Of a stretch of 33,545 nt of DNA, positions 1 through 8,800 are shown one piece after another. The position numbers and the translations under genes are program-made. The notes under the pieces are model-generated. The model searched no databases and had not been told where the DNA came from. It worked only from the letters and a program-made list of their open reading frames with translations. Origin of the DNA: Alsobacter ponti (GTDB lineage: Bacteria > Pseudomonadota > Alphaproteobacteria > Rhizobiales > Beijerinckiaceae); contig NZ_JANCLU010000033.1 of NCBI RefSeq assembly GCF_024294805.1, positions 1-33,545 on the forward strand. Reading direction: 5' to 3'. The number at the start of each line of letters is the position of its first letter. The stretch's first letter is position 1.

Positions 1-1299
1 CGGATCCTGGCCGAGCTCTCGGACCTGACGCCGCGCCTCGGCGCGCTCGCCGGCCTCGACCCCGCCCCCGCGCCGACGATCGACGGCGGGACGTTCGCGC
101 TGGCCGCCGAGCCGCCGGCCGATTCGCCGCCGATCTCCTTCGGCCCGGATCGCGCCGAAAGGACCATCGACCAGCTTGCCCAGCTCGCGCCCCCGGTCGA
201 GTCGCTGATCGGACTGGAACCGGCCCCGGCCGGCAGGGCGAAGCCTGAGCCGACCCGCACCGCGTCGCTCGCGCCCGCGCCGTTGCCGCGAGCCGTCGAC
301 GTGCCGCTGCCGATCGCCCGGCCCACCGACCTCTCGCGCCTGGCCACGCAGGCGAAAGCCGCGTCCCGGGCCGAACGCGTGGCCTCGGCCAACGCCGAAC
401 GCGGCCGGCCCGACCGCGCCGAAGGCGCACGCAGGGGCGCAAGCACGGGCGTGAATATCGCGCCGCCCATTCCCGCGCCGACGAGCCGGCTTGCGTCCAG
501 GGTTGCGCCGCCGTTGCGCGGGTCCGTGCTGCCCCCCGGCCTCGATCCCGAGTCCTGCCCCGGCGGCATTCAGGTCGTGCGTCGCGGCGAGGAGATCGTC
601 AGGATCGTGTGTTTCGACGGCCCGCCCGGTCCGGTCGCCTCGCGCGCACCGCTTCAAAATAGCGGCTTCGGCCGGTTCTTCGGGACACGGGGCGAAGAGG
701 GAATGTTTGGCGGCCGTGACGCAGGGCCTGTTGGGTATCAGGGCGGCGCGCCGGGCGGCGGCCACCCCGGCGGCGGTTCGGCCGGAGGCGGTGTCGGGGG
801 AGGCTCCTCCGGCGGCGGCGTCGGCGGAGGTGTCGGCGGCGGCGGATCCGCGGGCGGCGGATCCGCGGGCGGCGGCGTTGGGGGAGGAACGGGCGGAGGC
901 TCGACGGGCGGCTCCGGCGGCGGCACGAGCGGGGGCTCCACAGGCGGCTCCACAGGCGGCTCCAGCGGAGGGTCCAGCGGCGGCGTCGGCGGCGGGATCG
1001 GCGGTGACGTCGGTGGTGGTCTCGGCGGAGGCGGGACCGGCGGAGGGATCGGCGGCGACGTCGGAGGCGGGCTCGGCGGCGGCGGAACCGGCGGCGGCGG
1101 AATCGGCGGAGGGATCGGCGGCGAGGTCGGAGGCGGCCTCGGCGGCGGCGCCGGTGGCGGCGTTGGCGGAGGCACCGGTGGCGGCGTTGGCAGTGGCGGC
1201 GTCGGCGGCGGATCCGGTTCCACGGGTGGTTCGTCCGGCGGCGGAGCCGGTAGCAGCGGCGGCAACGGCAATGGTGGGAGCGGGTCCAGCCAGGGCTGA
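1..1299 (+). CDS. Glycine-rich protein, C-terminal part (5' end outside window)
   Basis: The reading frame is open from base 1 without a stop, so the gene begins upstream. An internal TTG at 283 is unlikely to be the real start because the frame before it has the same coding character. About the first 235 visible residues are Ala/Pro/Arg-rich and contain a short ordered-looking stretch with two cysteines, CPGGIQVVRRGEEIVRIVC. From about base 740 the protein becomes almost pure Gly with Ser, Thr, Val and Ile. That tail includes a roughly 17-residue tandem repeat (GGIGGDVGGGLGGGGTG, about three copies) and a duplicated 15-base unit near 838-870. I recognise no domain. A surface or envelope role is possible for such a tail, but the visible part shows no signal or anchor. 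Confidence 0.8.
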   Translation, partial: RILAELSDLTPRLGALAGLDPAPAPTIDGGTFALAAEPPADSPPISFGPDRAERTIDQLAQLAPPVESLIGLEPAPAGRAKPEPTRTASLAPAPLPRAVDVPLPIARPTDLSRLATQAKAASRAERVASANAERGRPDRAEGARRGASTGVNIAPPIPAPTSRLASRVAPPLRGSVLPPGLDPESCPGGIQVVRRGEEIVRIVCFDGPPGPVASRAPLQNSGFGRFFGTRGEEGMFGGRDAGPVGYQGGAPGGGHPGGGSAGGGVGGGSSGGGVGGGVGGGGSAGGGSAGGGVGGGTGGGSTGGSGGGTSGGSTGGSTGGSSGGSSGGVGGGIGGDVGGGLGGGGTGGGIGGDVGGGLGGGGTGGGGIGGGIGGEVGGGLGGGAGGGVGGGTGGGVGSGGVGGGSGSTGGSSGGGAGSSGGNGNGGSGSSQG

Positions 1300-1330
1300 T
1301 GGTTGAACTGCGGTTGCCACTCGTCAAGTC

Positions 1331-1362
1331 GTCCGCCGGCGCACGACGGCGCTCCGGCGGAC
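1331..1362 (+). other. Hairpin after the glycine-rich gene
   Basis: GTCCGCCGG (1331-1339) pairs with CCGGCGGAC (1354-1362) across a 14-base loop, 32 bases after the stop codon. There is no following T-tract, so it is at best a weak intrinsic terminator. The rest of 1300-1534 shows an imperfect direct repeat (ACCGTTTTCCG then ACCGTTTCCGC, about 1403-1424) and no convincing promoter. Confidence 0.35.
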
Positions 1363-1534
1363 GGAACCAACTTGCCTGCCTGACGGTTTTCACCGGGCCT
1401 GGACCGTTTTCCGACCGTTTCCGCATTCAGGTTGCCTGGCCGATGCCGCCGCCCGTGTCACGGGAATCCGGCGCCGGCCGCGCTCTCATGCCGGCGGTCG
1501 ATGCTCCTGGGCCCGGGGCAAGGGGGAGTGACGC

Positions 1535-3373
1535 ATGAGCGCAGGCGATGTCGGGGTCGCGGCCACCGAGTTCGAAACGCTGTTCGAGAGCCGGCGGCGG
1601 CTCGGGACCAAGCTGCTGCTCGACGGTCGGGAGAAGCTGACCTACGCCGAGCTGATTGACCGCGTCGATCGCCTGCCTGACTGGTTGCGGCGCTGCGGCG
1701 TCGCGCCGGGTGGGCGCGTGGTCGTCGCAACGCAGTCCGCGGCGGCCATCGCGACGCTGTTCCTGGGCGCGCTGCGTCATGATTTCACGCTGGTCGTGCT
1801 CGACCCGGAGGCGAGCGCGCTCGAACGCGAGACGGTGATCGGCCTCGTCGAGCCGTCACTGGTGCTGTCCGACCGTCCGGAAGGCGCGGCGGGAGTTCCT
1901 TACATCCGCGTTTCTGACGAGCCGGCCGGCGGCGGCGGGCTGCTCGACCGGCTGCTGTCGCGCCGCCGTCCGCAGGCGCAGGCCGACACGTTCCCGGCCG
2001 TGGTGTCGGCGTGCGAACCGCTGCGCGGAGCCCCCGCCGCACCGCCCGCCTCGACGGCGCTCGTGCTGTTCACGTCCGGCACCACCTCCCAGCCGAAAGG
2101 GGTCGAGCTCAGCCGCCGCGCGCTGCTGGCGCAGCTCGACACGTTCCGGCGGGTCTATGGCTACGACGAGCGCTCCCGCATCCTCAACCCGGTGCCGATG
2201 CATCACACGGACGGTCTGCTGCAAGGCGCCGCCAGCGCCTTCGTCGGCGGCGGTACGGTGCTGCGCCACGGATCGTTCCAGATGCAGGACCTGCCCGCGC
2301 TGATGCACGCGATCTACGACCGGCAGGTCACGCATTTCATCGCCGTGCCGACCCTGCTGTCGCTGATGCTGCGGCTCGGGCCGGAATTCGACGACACGTT
2401 CCGCACGCCGCACTTCCGCTTCATCCGCTCGAGCGCCGGCTACCTCGACAGGCCGGTCTGGGACGCGGTCGAGGCGCGGTTCGGCGTGGAGGTGACGAAC
2501 GCCTACGGGCTCACCGAGTGCGTGTGCGAGGCGATCTATTGCGGCCCGCGTCCCGAGACGCGGCGGCTGGGCACGATCGGCAAGCCCATCGACGTCGAGG
2601 TCCGGTTCGTCGACCCCGACGGTCGCGACGTCGCGACCGGGGAGACGGGCGAATTGCTGCTGACCGGCCCGACCCTGATGAGCGGCTATTTCCGCGCTCC
2701 GGAGGAAACGGCGAAGGTGCTGCGCGACGGATGGCTGGCGACCGGCGACCTCGCGTCGATGGACGCGGACGGCTTCGTCTCGATCCGCGGCCGGCGCAAG
2801 AACCTCGTCATCCGGGGCGGCATCAACATCAATCCGCAGGAAGTGAGCGAGCAGGTCACGGCGCTCGCCGGCGTTCGCGACGCGGTCGCCGTCGGCATGC
2901 CGGATCCCGTGTGGGGCGAGAAGCTCGTCGCCTGCGTGATCGCGGACGACGGAGCCGATCTCACGCCGCAGGCGATCATCCGCCATTGCCGCGCCGTCAT
3001 GGCGCCCGAGAAGGTGCCTAACGAGGCGCACGTGCTCGAGCGCATGCCGCGCGGGCCCGCCGGCAAGGTCGTGCTCTCCGAGCTCAAGGAGATGATCGCC
3101 GAGCGCGAGCGCGCCGCCCGCGAGGCGGGCGCCGGCACCGACGTGGAGGAGCGCGTCTACGCGGTGGCCGCCTCGGTGTTCAACGTCGAGCGCGAACGGC
3201 TCGGTCCGGACTCCAATCCGGACGGCACCGAAGGCTGGGACAGCTTCGCCCACCTCACCCTGATGCAGGAACTCGAACAACTCCTGTCCATCCGCTTCTC
3301 GCCGCAGGAAATCATGAGCATCGAGAGCCTCGGCGAACTCGTCGCGGCCGTGCGCGGCAAGACGGCGTCGTGA
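1535..3373 (+). CDS. AMP-forming acid ligase fused to a C-terminal acyl carrier domain
   Basis: ATP-dependent adenylation enzyme (ANL superfamily), 612 residues. The P-loop motif LFTSGTTSQPKG lies at about 178-189, the A5-type motif NAYGLTEC follows, then GELLLTGPTLMSGYF, the hinge region GWLATGD, RGRRKNLVIRGG and the catalytic-lysine region RGPAGKV. The last 80 residues form a carrier domain with the phosphopantetheine site E-G-W-D-S-F, Ser570. Ligase and carrier are therefore joined in one chain, whereas Dlt systems use separate DltA and DltC. The A4-like region reads PMHHTDG, as in acyl-CoA/aryl ligases, without the FD of amino-acid-activating domains, so a non-amino acid is the likelier substrate (inference). 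ATG 1535 follows a GGGGGAG ribosome site. It is the first gene of a set whose next start overlaps its stop. Confidence 0.9.
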   Translation: MSAGDVGVAATEFETLFESRRRLGTKLLLDGREKLTYAELIDRVDRLPDWLRRCGVAPGGRVVVATQSAAAIATLFLGALRHDFTLVVLDPEASALERETVIGLVEPSLVLSDRPEGAAGVPYIRVSDEPAGGGGLLDRLLSRRRPQAQADTFPAVVSACEPLRGAPAAPPASTALVLFTSGTTSQPKGVELSRRALLAQLDTFRRVYGYDERSRILNPVPMHHTDGLLQGAASAFVGGGTVLRHGSFQMQDLPALMHAIYDRQVTHFIAVPTLLSLMLRLGPEFDDTFRTPHFRFIRSSAGYLDRPVWDAVEARFGVEVTNAYGLTECVCEAIYCGPRPETRRLGTIGKPIDVEVRFVDPDGRDVATGETGELLLTGPTLMSGYFRAPEETAKVLRDGWLATGDLASMDADGFVSIRGRRKNLVIRGGININPQEVSEQVTALAGVRDAVAVGMPDPVWGEKLVACVIADDGADLTPQAIIRHCRAVMAPEKVPNEAHVLERMPRGPAGKVVLSELKEMIAERERAAREAGAGTDVEERVYAVAASVFNVERERLGPDSNPDGTEGWDSFAHLTLMQELEQLLSIRFSPQEIMSIESLGELVAAVRGKTAS

Positions 3374-3474
3374 AGGCGCCGCCCATGGCTCCGCCGCTCT
3401 GGACCTGGTTCGGCGCCCTCGTGGTGGCGGGGCTCGTCTGCGTCATGGCTGCCGCCAGCCTGCTCGTGCCGTAG
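3370..3474 (+). CDS. 34-residue single-span membrane microprotein
   Basis: This short frame starts with GTG in a GTGA overlap with the ligase stop codon, which suggests translational coupling. Its product is a short Lys/Pro head (MKAPPMAPPLWTW) followed by one hydrophobic span of about 20 residues (FGALVVAGLVCVMAAASLL), ending V-P. It lies 17 bases before the MBOAT gene. It lacks a C-terminal tyrosine motif, so it is not the obvious acyl shuttle. It could be a small structural subunit of the membrane complex. No family recognised. The overlap and hydrophobic span support it, but a chance frame cannot be excluded. Confidence 0.55.
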   Translation: MKAPPMAPPLWTWFGALVVAGLVCVMAAASLLVP

Positions 3475-3491
3475 CCGGCGAGGTTTTCCGC

Positions 3492-4637
3492 GTGCACGTC
3501 CTCTCGCTTGAATGGCTGGCCTGGATGGCCGGCGTGACCGCCCTGTTCTGGCTGTCGCCCGCGCGGCTGCGCGACTGGAGCCTGGTCGCCGCGACGGCGG
3601 CGTTCCTGCTCCTCAACGCGCCCGTCTCGCTGGCGCTGCTGGCGGCGATCGTGGTCGCCACGTACTGGGGGGCCGGGCCGGCCTCGACCAGCGGCTGGCG
3701 CATGCTGGCCTTCCTCGCGGTCGTCGTCTCGGCGATGGTGGCGTTCAAGCTGCGCCAGGGCGCGGCCACCACGCTGGCCGGCGCGGACGTCGCCATCCCG
3801 CTCGGCCTCTCCTACTACACGTTCCGCGCCATGCACTACGCCATCGAGCGCTACAAGGGGAAGCTGCCGCCGCACCGCTTCGGCGACTTCGTCTGCTACA
3901 TGGCGTTCCTGCCCACCATCCTCGTCGGGCCGATCCACCGGTTCCCGGCCTTCCACCGCGACCGGCTGCGCCGGCAGTGGAGCGCCCAGCACGTCTCGGC
4001 CGGGCTGGAGCGCATCCTCTACGGCTACGTGAAGGTGGCCGTGCTCTGCAACGTCGTCGTGCTCGGGCTGTTCGACCGCTTCATCGCCGAGCTGCCGCAC
4101 GAGGCGCAGGGCCTGCGGCTCTATCTGGCGATCGTGCAGAGCGGGCTGCGGCTGTATCTGCTGTTCTCCGGCTTTTCCGACGTCGCCATCGGCTTCTCGC
4201 GCCTGCTCGGCTACACCATCATCGAGAACTTCGACTGGCCGTATCTCGCCCGCAATATCCAGGAATTCTGGCGGCGCTGGCACATCTCGCTCACCAGCTT
4301 CGTGCGCGACTATTTGTTCGACTTCGTCGCCGCAGCGACGCGGCAGCCGGCGCTAGGCATGGTGGCCAGCCTGGTGGTGATCGGCCTGTGGCACGAGGTG
4401 TCGCTGCGGTATCTCTACTGGGGCCTGTATCACGGCATGGGCGTGCTGGTGTGGCACCAGTTCCAGCGCGTGAAGCCCTGGCTCGGCAAGCCCGGCGGGC
4501 CGCGCCTGAAGCCGCTGCGCGACGCGCTGGCGACACTTCTCACCGTGCATTTCGTGTGGTTCGGATTCGTGCTCGTGGAGCAGCCGTCGCTGGCGGCGGC
4601 GTTCCGCGTCTGGAGCACGATCCTGTGGCCGTGGTGA
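3492..4637 (+). CDS. MBOAT-family membrane O-acyltransferase (DltB/AlgI-like)
   Basis: A 381-residue polytopic membrane protein of the MBOAT family, which moves acyl groups from cytoplasmic thioesters to acceptors across the membrane. Diagnostic parts are SYYTFRAMHY, a FVCYMAFLPTILVGPIHRF segment, the FWRRWHISLTSFVRDYLF motif and the catalytic region VVIGLWHEVSLRYLYWGLYHG with His301 (GLWHE) and His314. It is nearer to DltB in size (about 400) than to AlgI (about 480-520). Its C-terminus (STILWPW) carries no tyrosine hexapeptide, so a separate shuttle peptide is needed, and the next ORF can supply it. The GTG start at 3492 is preceded by GAGG at suitable distance. An in-frame ATG lies further in at residue 11, but GTG has the better site. 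Confidence 0.92.
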   Translation: MHVLSLEWLAWMAGVTALFWLSPARLRDWSLVAATAAFLLLNAPVSLALLAAIVVATYWGAGPASTSGWRMLAFLAVVVSAMVAFKLRQGAATTLAGADVAIPLGLSYYTFRAMHYAIERYKGKLPPHRFGDFVCYMAFLPTILVGPIHRFPAFHRDRLRRQWSAQHVSAGLERILYGYVKVAVLCNVVVLGLFDRFIAELPHEAQGLRLYLAIVQSGLRLYLLFSGFSDVAIGFSRLLGYTIIENFDWPYLARNIQEFWRRWHISLTSFVRDYLFDFVAAATRQPALGMVASLVVIGLWHEVSLRYLYWGLYHGMGVLVWHQFQRVKPWLGKPGGPRLKPLRDALATLLTVHFVWFGFVLVEQPSLAAAFRVWSTILWPW

Positions 4638-4642
4638 CCTGA

Positions 4643-4780
4643 ATGTACGATTTCCTGCTCCGCCACCTGCAACCGCGCTGGGCCGGCGTCGCCATGGCGA
4701 TCTGGTACGGCGTGCTGATCGCGCTGGTGCTGATCTGCGCCGTCGCGCCGCGCGGCGCGTTCACCTACATGCGCCTCTAG
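4643..4780 (+). CDS. 45-residue DltX-like microprotein with C-terminal acyl-shuttle motif FTYMRL
   Basis: The ATG lies 5 bases after the MBOAT stop. The product has a short basic amphipathic N-terminus (MYDFLLRHLQPRW), one membrane span at about residues 16-35 (GVAMAIWYGVLIALVLICAV) and an ending APRGAFTYMRL. The positive-inside pattern suggests N-in/C-out, which puts the last residues outside the cytoplasm. In the Dlt pathway the microprotein DltX ends in a hexapeptide F-x-Y-x-x-F whose tyrosine accepts the acyl group from MBOAT DltB and passes it to the serine of DltD (established work on lipoteichoic acid D-alanylation). Here F40-T-Y42-M-R-L45 matches except that Leu replaces the last Phe. 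The position after the MBOAT gene supports the same role. The match is from sequence pattern only. Confidence 0.82.
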   Translation: MYDFLLRHLQPRWAGVAMAIWYGVLIALVLICAVAPRGAFTYMRL

Positions 4781-4784
4781 GCGT

Positions 4785-5858
4785 TCAGGGCGCGGCGCAG
4801 GAGCGCGCGGCGGAAAGCCGGGCTGCGGCGGCCGGACCGAGTTCGCGGCCCAGGAACGCCACCATCTTCTCGCGGCCCGGCTCGCGCAGATGCAGCGCGT
4901 TGTCGAAATGCGCCCGGTTCCACGGGATCGCCGCGTCGGCGTCGACCAGCATCGCTCCCGTGCGCTGGGCGACGCGCCGCATCGCCGACGCCTGAAGCTC
5001 GCTGAGGCGCTTCACGCTGCGCCAGGGCAGGTGCAGCGCGGCGAAACCCGTGGGCCGCCGCGCCTCCTCCGGCGGCACGCCGGACTGGACGATGACGACC
5101 AGCGGAGCGCGCGATTGCAGCCGCGTCACCAGCTCGGTCAGCCGAGCCTCGAACCCGGCCACCCAGGCCGCGTCCGACTCGTCCGTGTGAACGTCGGAGA
5201 GGAGGCCGATCGTGTTGAGGAAGATCAGCCCGAAGAAGCGCTCCACGCGGTTCCACACGGGCCACAGCCGGTTGAGGCCATCGGCGCGCGGGGAGTCGGG
5301 CGCGAGCCCGTTGCGCTTGGCGATGCCGGCGGAGTCGTGCGCCACGTCGCCGGCCATCACGATGGCCACGTCGGGATCCGTGGCGACGACGCGGGGGGCC
5401 AGCGCCAGCAACTCGCGCGTCCCGTAGAGGGGTCCGCTGGCATTGACGTAATCCACCCGGCAGCGCGGCATCGCCTCGCCGATGGCGCGCGCGGCGCGCG
5501 CCGGCCATGTCCTCGCCTCGTCCTCGGCCAGCCAGTCGAAGGTGCGCGAGTCGCCGGCGAAGGCGATGCGTACGACGTCGGCGGGCTTCGGCATCGGCAG
5601 CTCGGGGCCACGAAAGCCGAGCGAATTGATGCGGACGCCGCCCGATACCGCCCCCGGCTGCGCCAGCTCGATGCCTCCGACCTGCCGGAACAGCGCCATC
5701 ATCTGGGAGGGCGTCGCCCCCTCGTCGGCCTGCGGCTCCGACGCCTGGCCGAGAACGACGGTGGCGATCTCGCCGGCCAAAAAGATGCTGAGCGCGAGCC
5801 CGACGATCGCGAGGCCGGTGGCGATCTCGTTGCGCCGCGTTGCGGAGATGGACAGCAT
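4785..5858 (-). CDS. Membrane-anchored SGNH-hydrolase-like acyltransferase (DltD/AlgJ-like role)
   Basis: A 357-residue protein with one N-terminal membrane span (about residues 12-35) and an extracytoplasmic SGNH-type domain. Block I is FAGDSRTF with Ser104. Block II is VNASGPLYGTREL. The block III position reads IVMAGDVAHD rather than the usual GxND. The C-terminal block is FDNALHLREPGREKM with Asp319 and His323, spaced DxxxH instead of the common DxxH. Such proteins receive an acyl group on the serine and transfer it to an envelope polymer. Its ATG is 2 bases beyond the stop of the synthetase gene, so the two are co-translated. Its stop is 4 bases from the microprotein stop on the other strand. 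A plain periplasmic esterase is the alternative. Confidence 0.82.
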   Translation of the reverse strand: MLSISATRRNEIATGLAIVGLALSIFLAGEIATVVLGQASEPQADEGATPSQMMALFRQVGGIELAQPGAVSGGVRINSLGFRGPELPMPKPADVVRIAFAGDSRTFDWLAEDEARTWPARAARAIGEAMPRCRVDYVNASGPLYGTRELLALAPRVVATDPDVAIVMAGDVAHDSAGIAKRNGLAPDSPRADGLNRLWPVWNRVERFFGLIFLNTIGLLSDVHTDESDAAWVAGFEARLTELVTRLQSRAPLVVIVQSGVPPEEARRPTGFAALHLPWRSVKRLSELQASAMRRVAQRTGAMLVDADAAIPWNRAHFDNALHLREPGREKMVAFLGRELGPAAAARLSAARSCAAP

Positions 5859-5860
5859 GT

Positions 5861-8800
5861 TCAGGCGTCTCCGGCCCGCGCGCCCGGATCCCGCGCGAAG
5901 CGGGAGAGAAGGGCCGCGTAGCGGTCGATCATGTTTGCGGCGGCGGCGCGATCGAGCGCCGAACGGCGAACGCTGAATTCGCAGACGAGCGTGTCGTCGC
6001 GCTGGCCGATCTCGACCGAAAGGTCCGCCTGCGCGATGCCGGAGTCAAAGGGGCGCGGCTCGATCAGCACGCCCCCGGCCTCGACCGACCCAAACGGCCG
6101 ATAGTTCTGGAGCTGGAACAGGATCGGCGTGGTGTGGCCGAGGCCGAAGCCCTTGCGGCGCGGCGTCTCGGCGAGCACGAGGTCGAAGGGCACGTGCTGC
6201 CGCGCGAAGGCGGCGACCGTGGCCTCGCGCGTGACGTCGAGCGCGTCGGCGAAGCCGGCGTCGCGAGGCAGCGCGAGCCGCAGCGGAATGGCGTTCGAAT
6301 AGCAGCCGACGGCGTCGTTCGCGCCCGGGAAGGCGCGGTTGGCCCCGGGCAGGGCGAGCGCCAGCGCGTCGGTGTCGAGCTGGCGCGTCAGCATCGCGCC
6401 GAAGGCGGCGAGCAGGCCCATGAACAGCGTTCCGCGCCGCCCGCGCGCGGTCTCGCGCAGGCCTGCGACGATATCCGCGCCGATGTCGCGGCGCAGCCGG
6501 AAACCCGGCCACGTCGCCTCGTCGGGCCGCGTCTCGCGCGTTGCGATTTCGGTCGGAACCCAGGGCCCGATCTGCGCCGCGACAGCGCGTGCCTGCTCGA
6601 CAAGCGAGCCGTTCTCGATCAGGGCGGCCTGTCGTCGCGCGAACGCGGAAAAGGACGGCGGCGGCGGAAGATCGTGCGGCCGGCCCGTGGCCTCGGCGGC
6701 GTAGAGCCGCGCGAGGTCCCGCAGCAGCACGTCCTTGGACCACCCGTCCGCGATGGTGTGGTGGAGCGTCAGCACCAGCTCGTGCTCGATCGGCCCGAGG
6801 CGCAGCACCGAGAGGCGCGCCGGCGGCCCGTCGGAAAGGTCGAACGCGCGCTGCGCCGCGCGAGCGGCACGCTCCTCGGCCTCTCCCGGCGGCGTGTCTT
6901 CGGGCGGTTCTGGTTGCAGCACGGCGTCGGTGACGACGTTGACGAGGCCGCCGCCCTGCCGGCGCAGCACGGTCCGCAGCGCGTCATGGCGTCGGGACAG
7001 CGCGGCGGCGGCGCGCTCGAGGGCGGCGAGGTCCAGCGGACCGCGCGCCCTCGCGACGGAGGAGACGTTGAAGACCGGCTCTCCGCGAAAGGTCGTCGCG
7101 ACGACCCACATGGCGCGCTGCGTCGGCGTCGCCGGCGCGGGTTCGTCAGGGGTGGCCGCGGGTTCCGCGCCGCGTCCCGAGGCGGGAGCGCGCCGCGCGG
7201 CCTCGACCGTCGCCAGCATGGCGGCGAGCGTGCCGGCGTTCTCGAACGGCGCTTCCGGCGTCAGGTCGACGCCGAGCGCCTCGTTGACGGCGGCGACCAG
7301 CGACACGGCGGACAGCGAGTCGCCGCCCAGCAGGAAGAAATCGTCGTCCGGCCCGATGTCGATCCGGCGCAGGGCGGCCTGCCACAGCCCCAGCAGCGCG
7401 GCCTCCAGCGGGGTGCGCCCGAAGTGGCGCGTGGCCGGGTTGGGTTCGCCGGCCGGCTTGTCGAGGCCGAGCATGGCTGCGATCTTGCCGCGCTCGATCT
7501 TGCCGGCGGCGCTGCGCGGCAGCGCGTCCACGATGCGGATCAGGCGGGGCGTGCGGTGGGCGTCGAGCCGGGCGAGCACGTGGGCGCGCAAGGCTTCGGG
7601 CGCCGCTTCCATGCCGGGGCGCAGCACGGCCGCCGCTGCGATATCTTCTCCCAGCGTGGGATGCGGCACGGCGAAGCAGGCGGCCTCCCGCACGGCGGGG
7701 TGCGACAGCAGGGCGTTGTCGACGTCCAGCGGCGCGATCTTTTCGCCGCCCCGGTTGATCTGCTCCTTGAGCCGGCCGCTCACCGTGAGGTAGCCGTCCT
7801 CGTCGAACCAGCCCAGATCGCCGGTGCGGAACCAGCCGTCCCGAAAGGCGTCGGCGTTGGCGGCGTCGTTGCGCTCGTAGCCCGCCATGATGGTCGGCCC
7901 CCGGGCGACAATCTCGCCGCTTCGCCCGGCCGGCAGCGGCGCGCCGGCTTGGTCCGTGACGCGGACCTCCGGGCCGGACGGCCTGCCGGCCTTGCCGGGC
8001 TTCTGCCGGCCCGGCGCGAGCGGGCTCGTGACCAGCGGACCGGTCTCGGTGAGCCCGTAGGTTTCGATCACCGGCACGCCGAACAGGGCGTCGAGTTCGG
8101 CCAGCAGCGCGGCGGAAAGCGCGGCCGAGGACGACCGCACGAAGCGCAGCCGCCCCCCGGCCAGCTTGTCGGCGTGCGCGGCGGCGTGGCTCACCACGGC
8201 CTGATGGATGGCGGGGACCGCCGTGTACCAGCTGGGCCGCGTCGCTGCGAACCAATCGAAGAAAAGCCGGGGGTCGAACTTGGGCGGACACACCGTGGAG
8301 CCGCCGGCGGAAAGTGGCCAGATGACGCCGTTGAGGATGCCGTGGCTGTGGAACAGCGGCATCACGTCGAGGCAGCGGTCATCGGGCGACAGCTCCAGCC
8401 AATCCCGCATCACCCGGCACGACGCCATCACCATGGAATGGCGCACCGGCACGACCTTGGGACGCCCGGTAGTGCCGGCGGTGGGCAGAAGATAGGCGAC
8501 ATCCTCCGGGGACGGGGCGGCGACCTCGCGCGGCGGGCCGACCGGTTCGCCACGCAGCGCAAAGGAGGCGACCTCGCCCGTCTCGGGCGCGAGCTCGATC
8601 AGGGAAAGGCCGAGGCGGCCCGCGACGTCGCGCGCCGCCGCCCAGCACGGCGCCGAGGCGAGGATCGCCTTCGCGCCGGTGTCGGCGACGTAGCCCGCGA
8701 GAGTCTCAGGGGCCTGGGCGGGGTTGAGCGGGGCGGCGGTGGCCTGGCCGGCGATGGCGAGAAAGACGAGCGCGAACTCCGGCCCGTCCGGCAGCATCAG

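Noticed and set aside
738-1370. A - strand proline-rich frame of 210 codons
   Set aside because: Exact antisense of glycine codons (GGC/GCC-type repeats) and has no independent support.
3370-3474. The 34-residue microprotein as the acyl shuttle
   Set aside because: It has no tyrosine and no FxYxx ending; the 45-residue product downstream fits that role.
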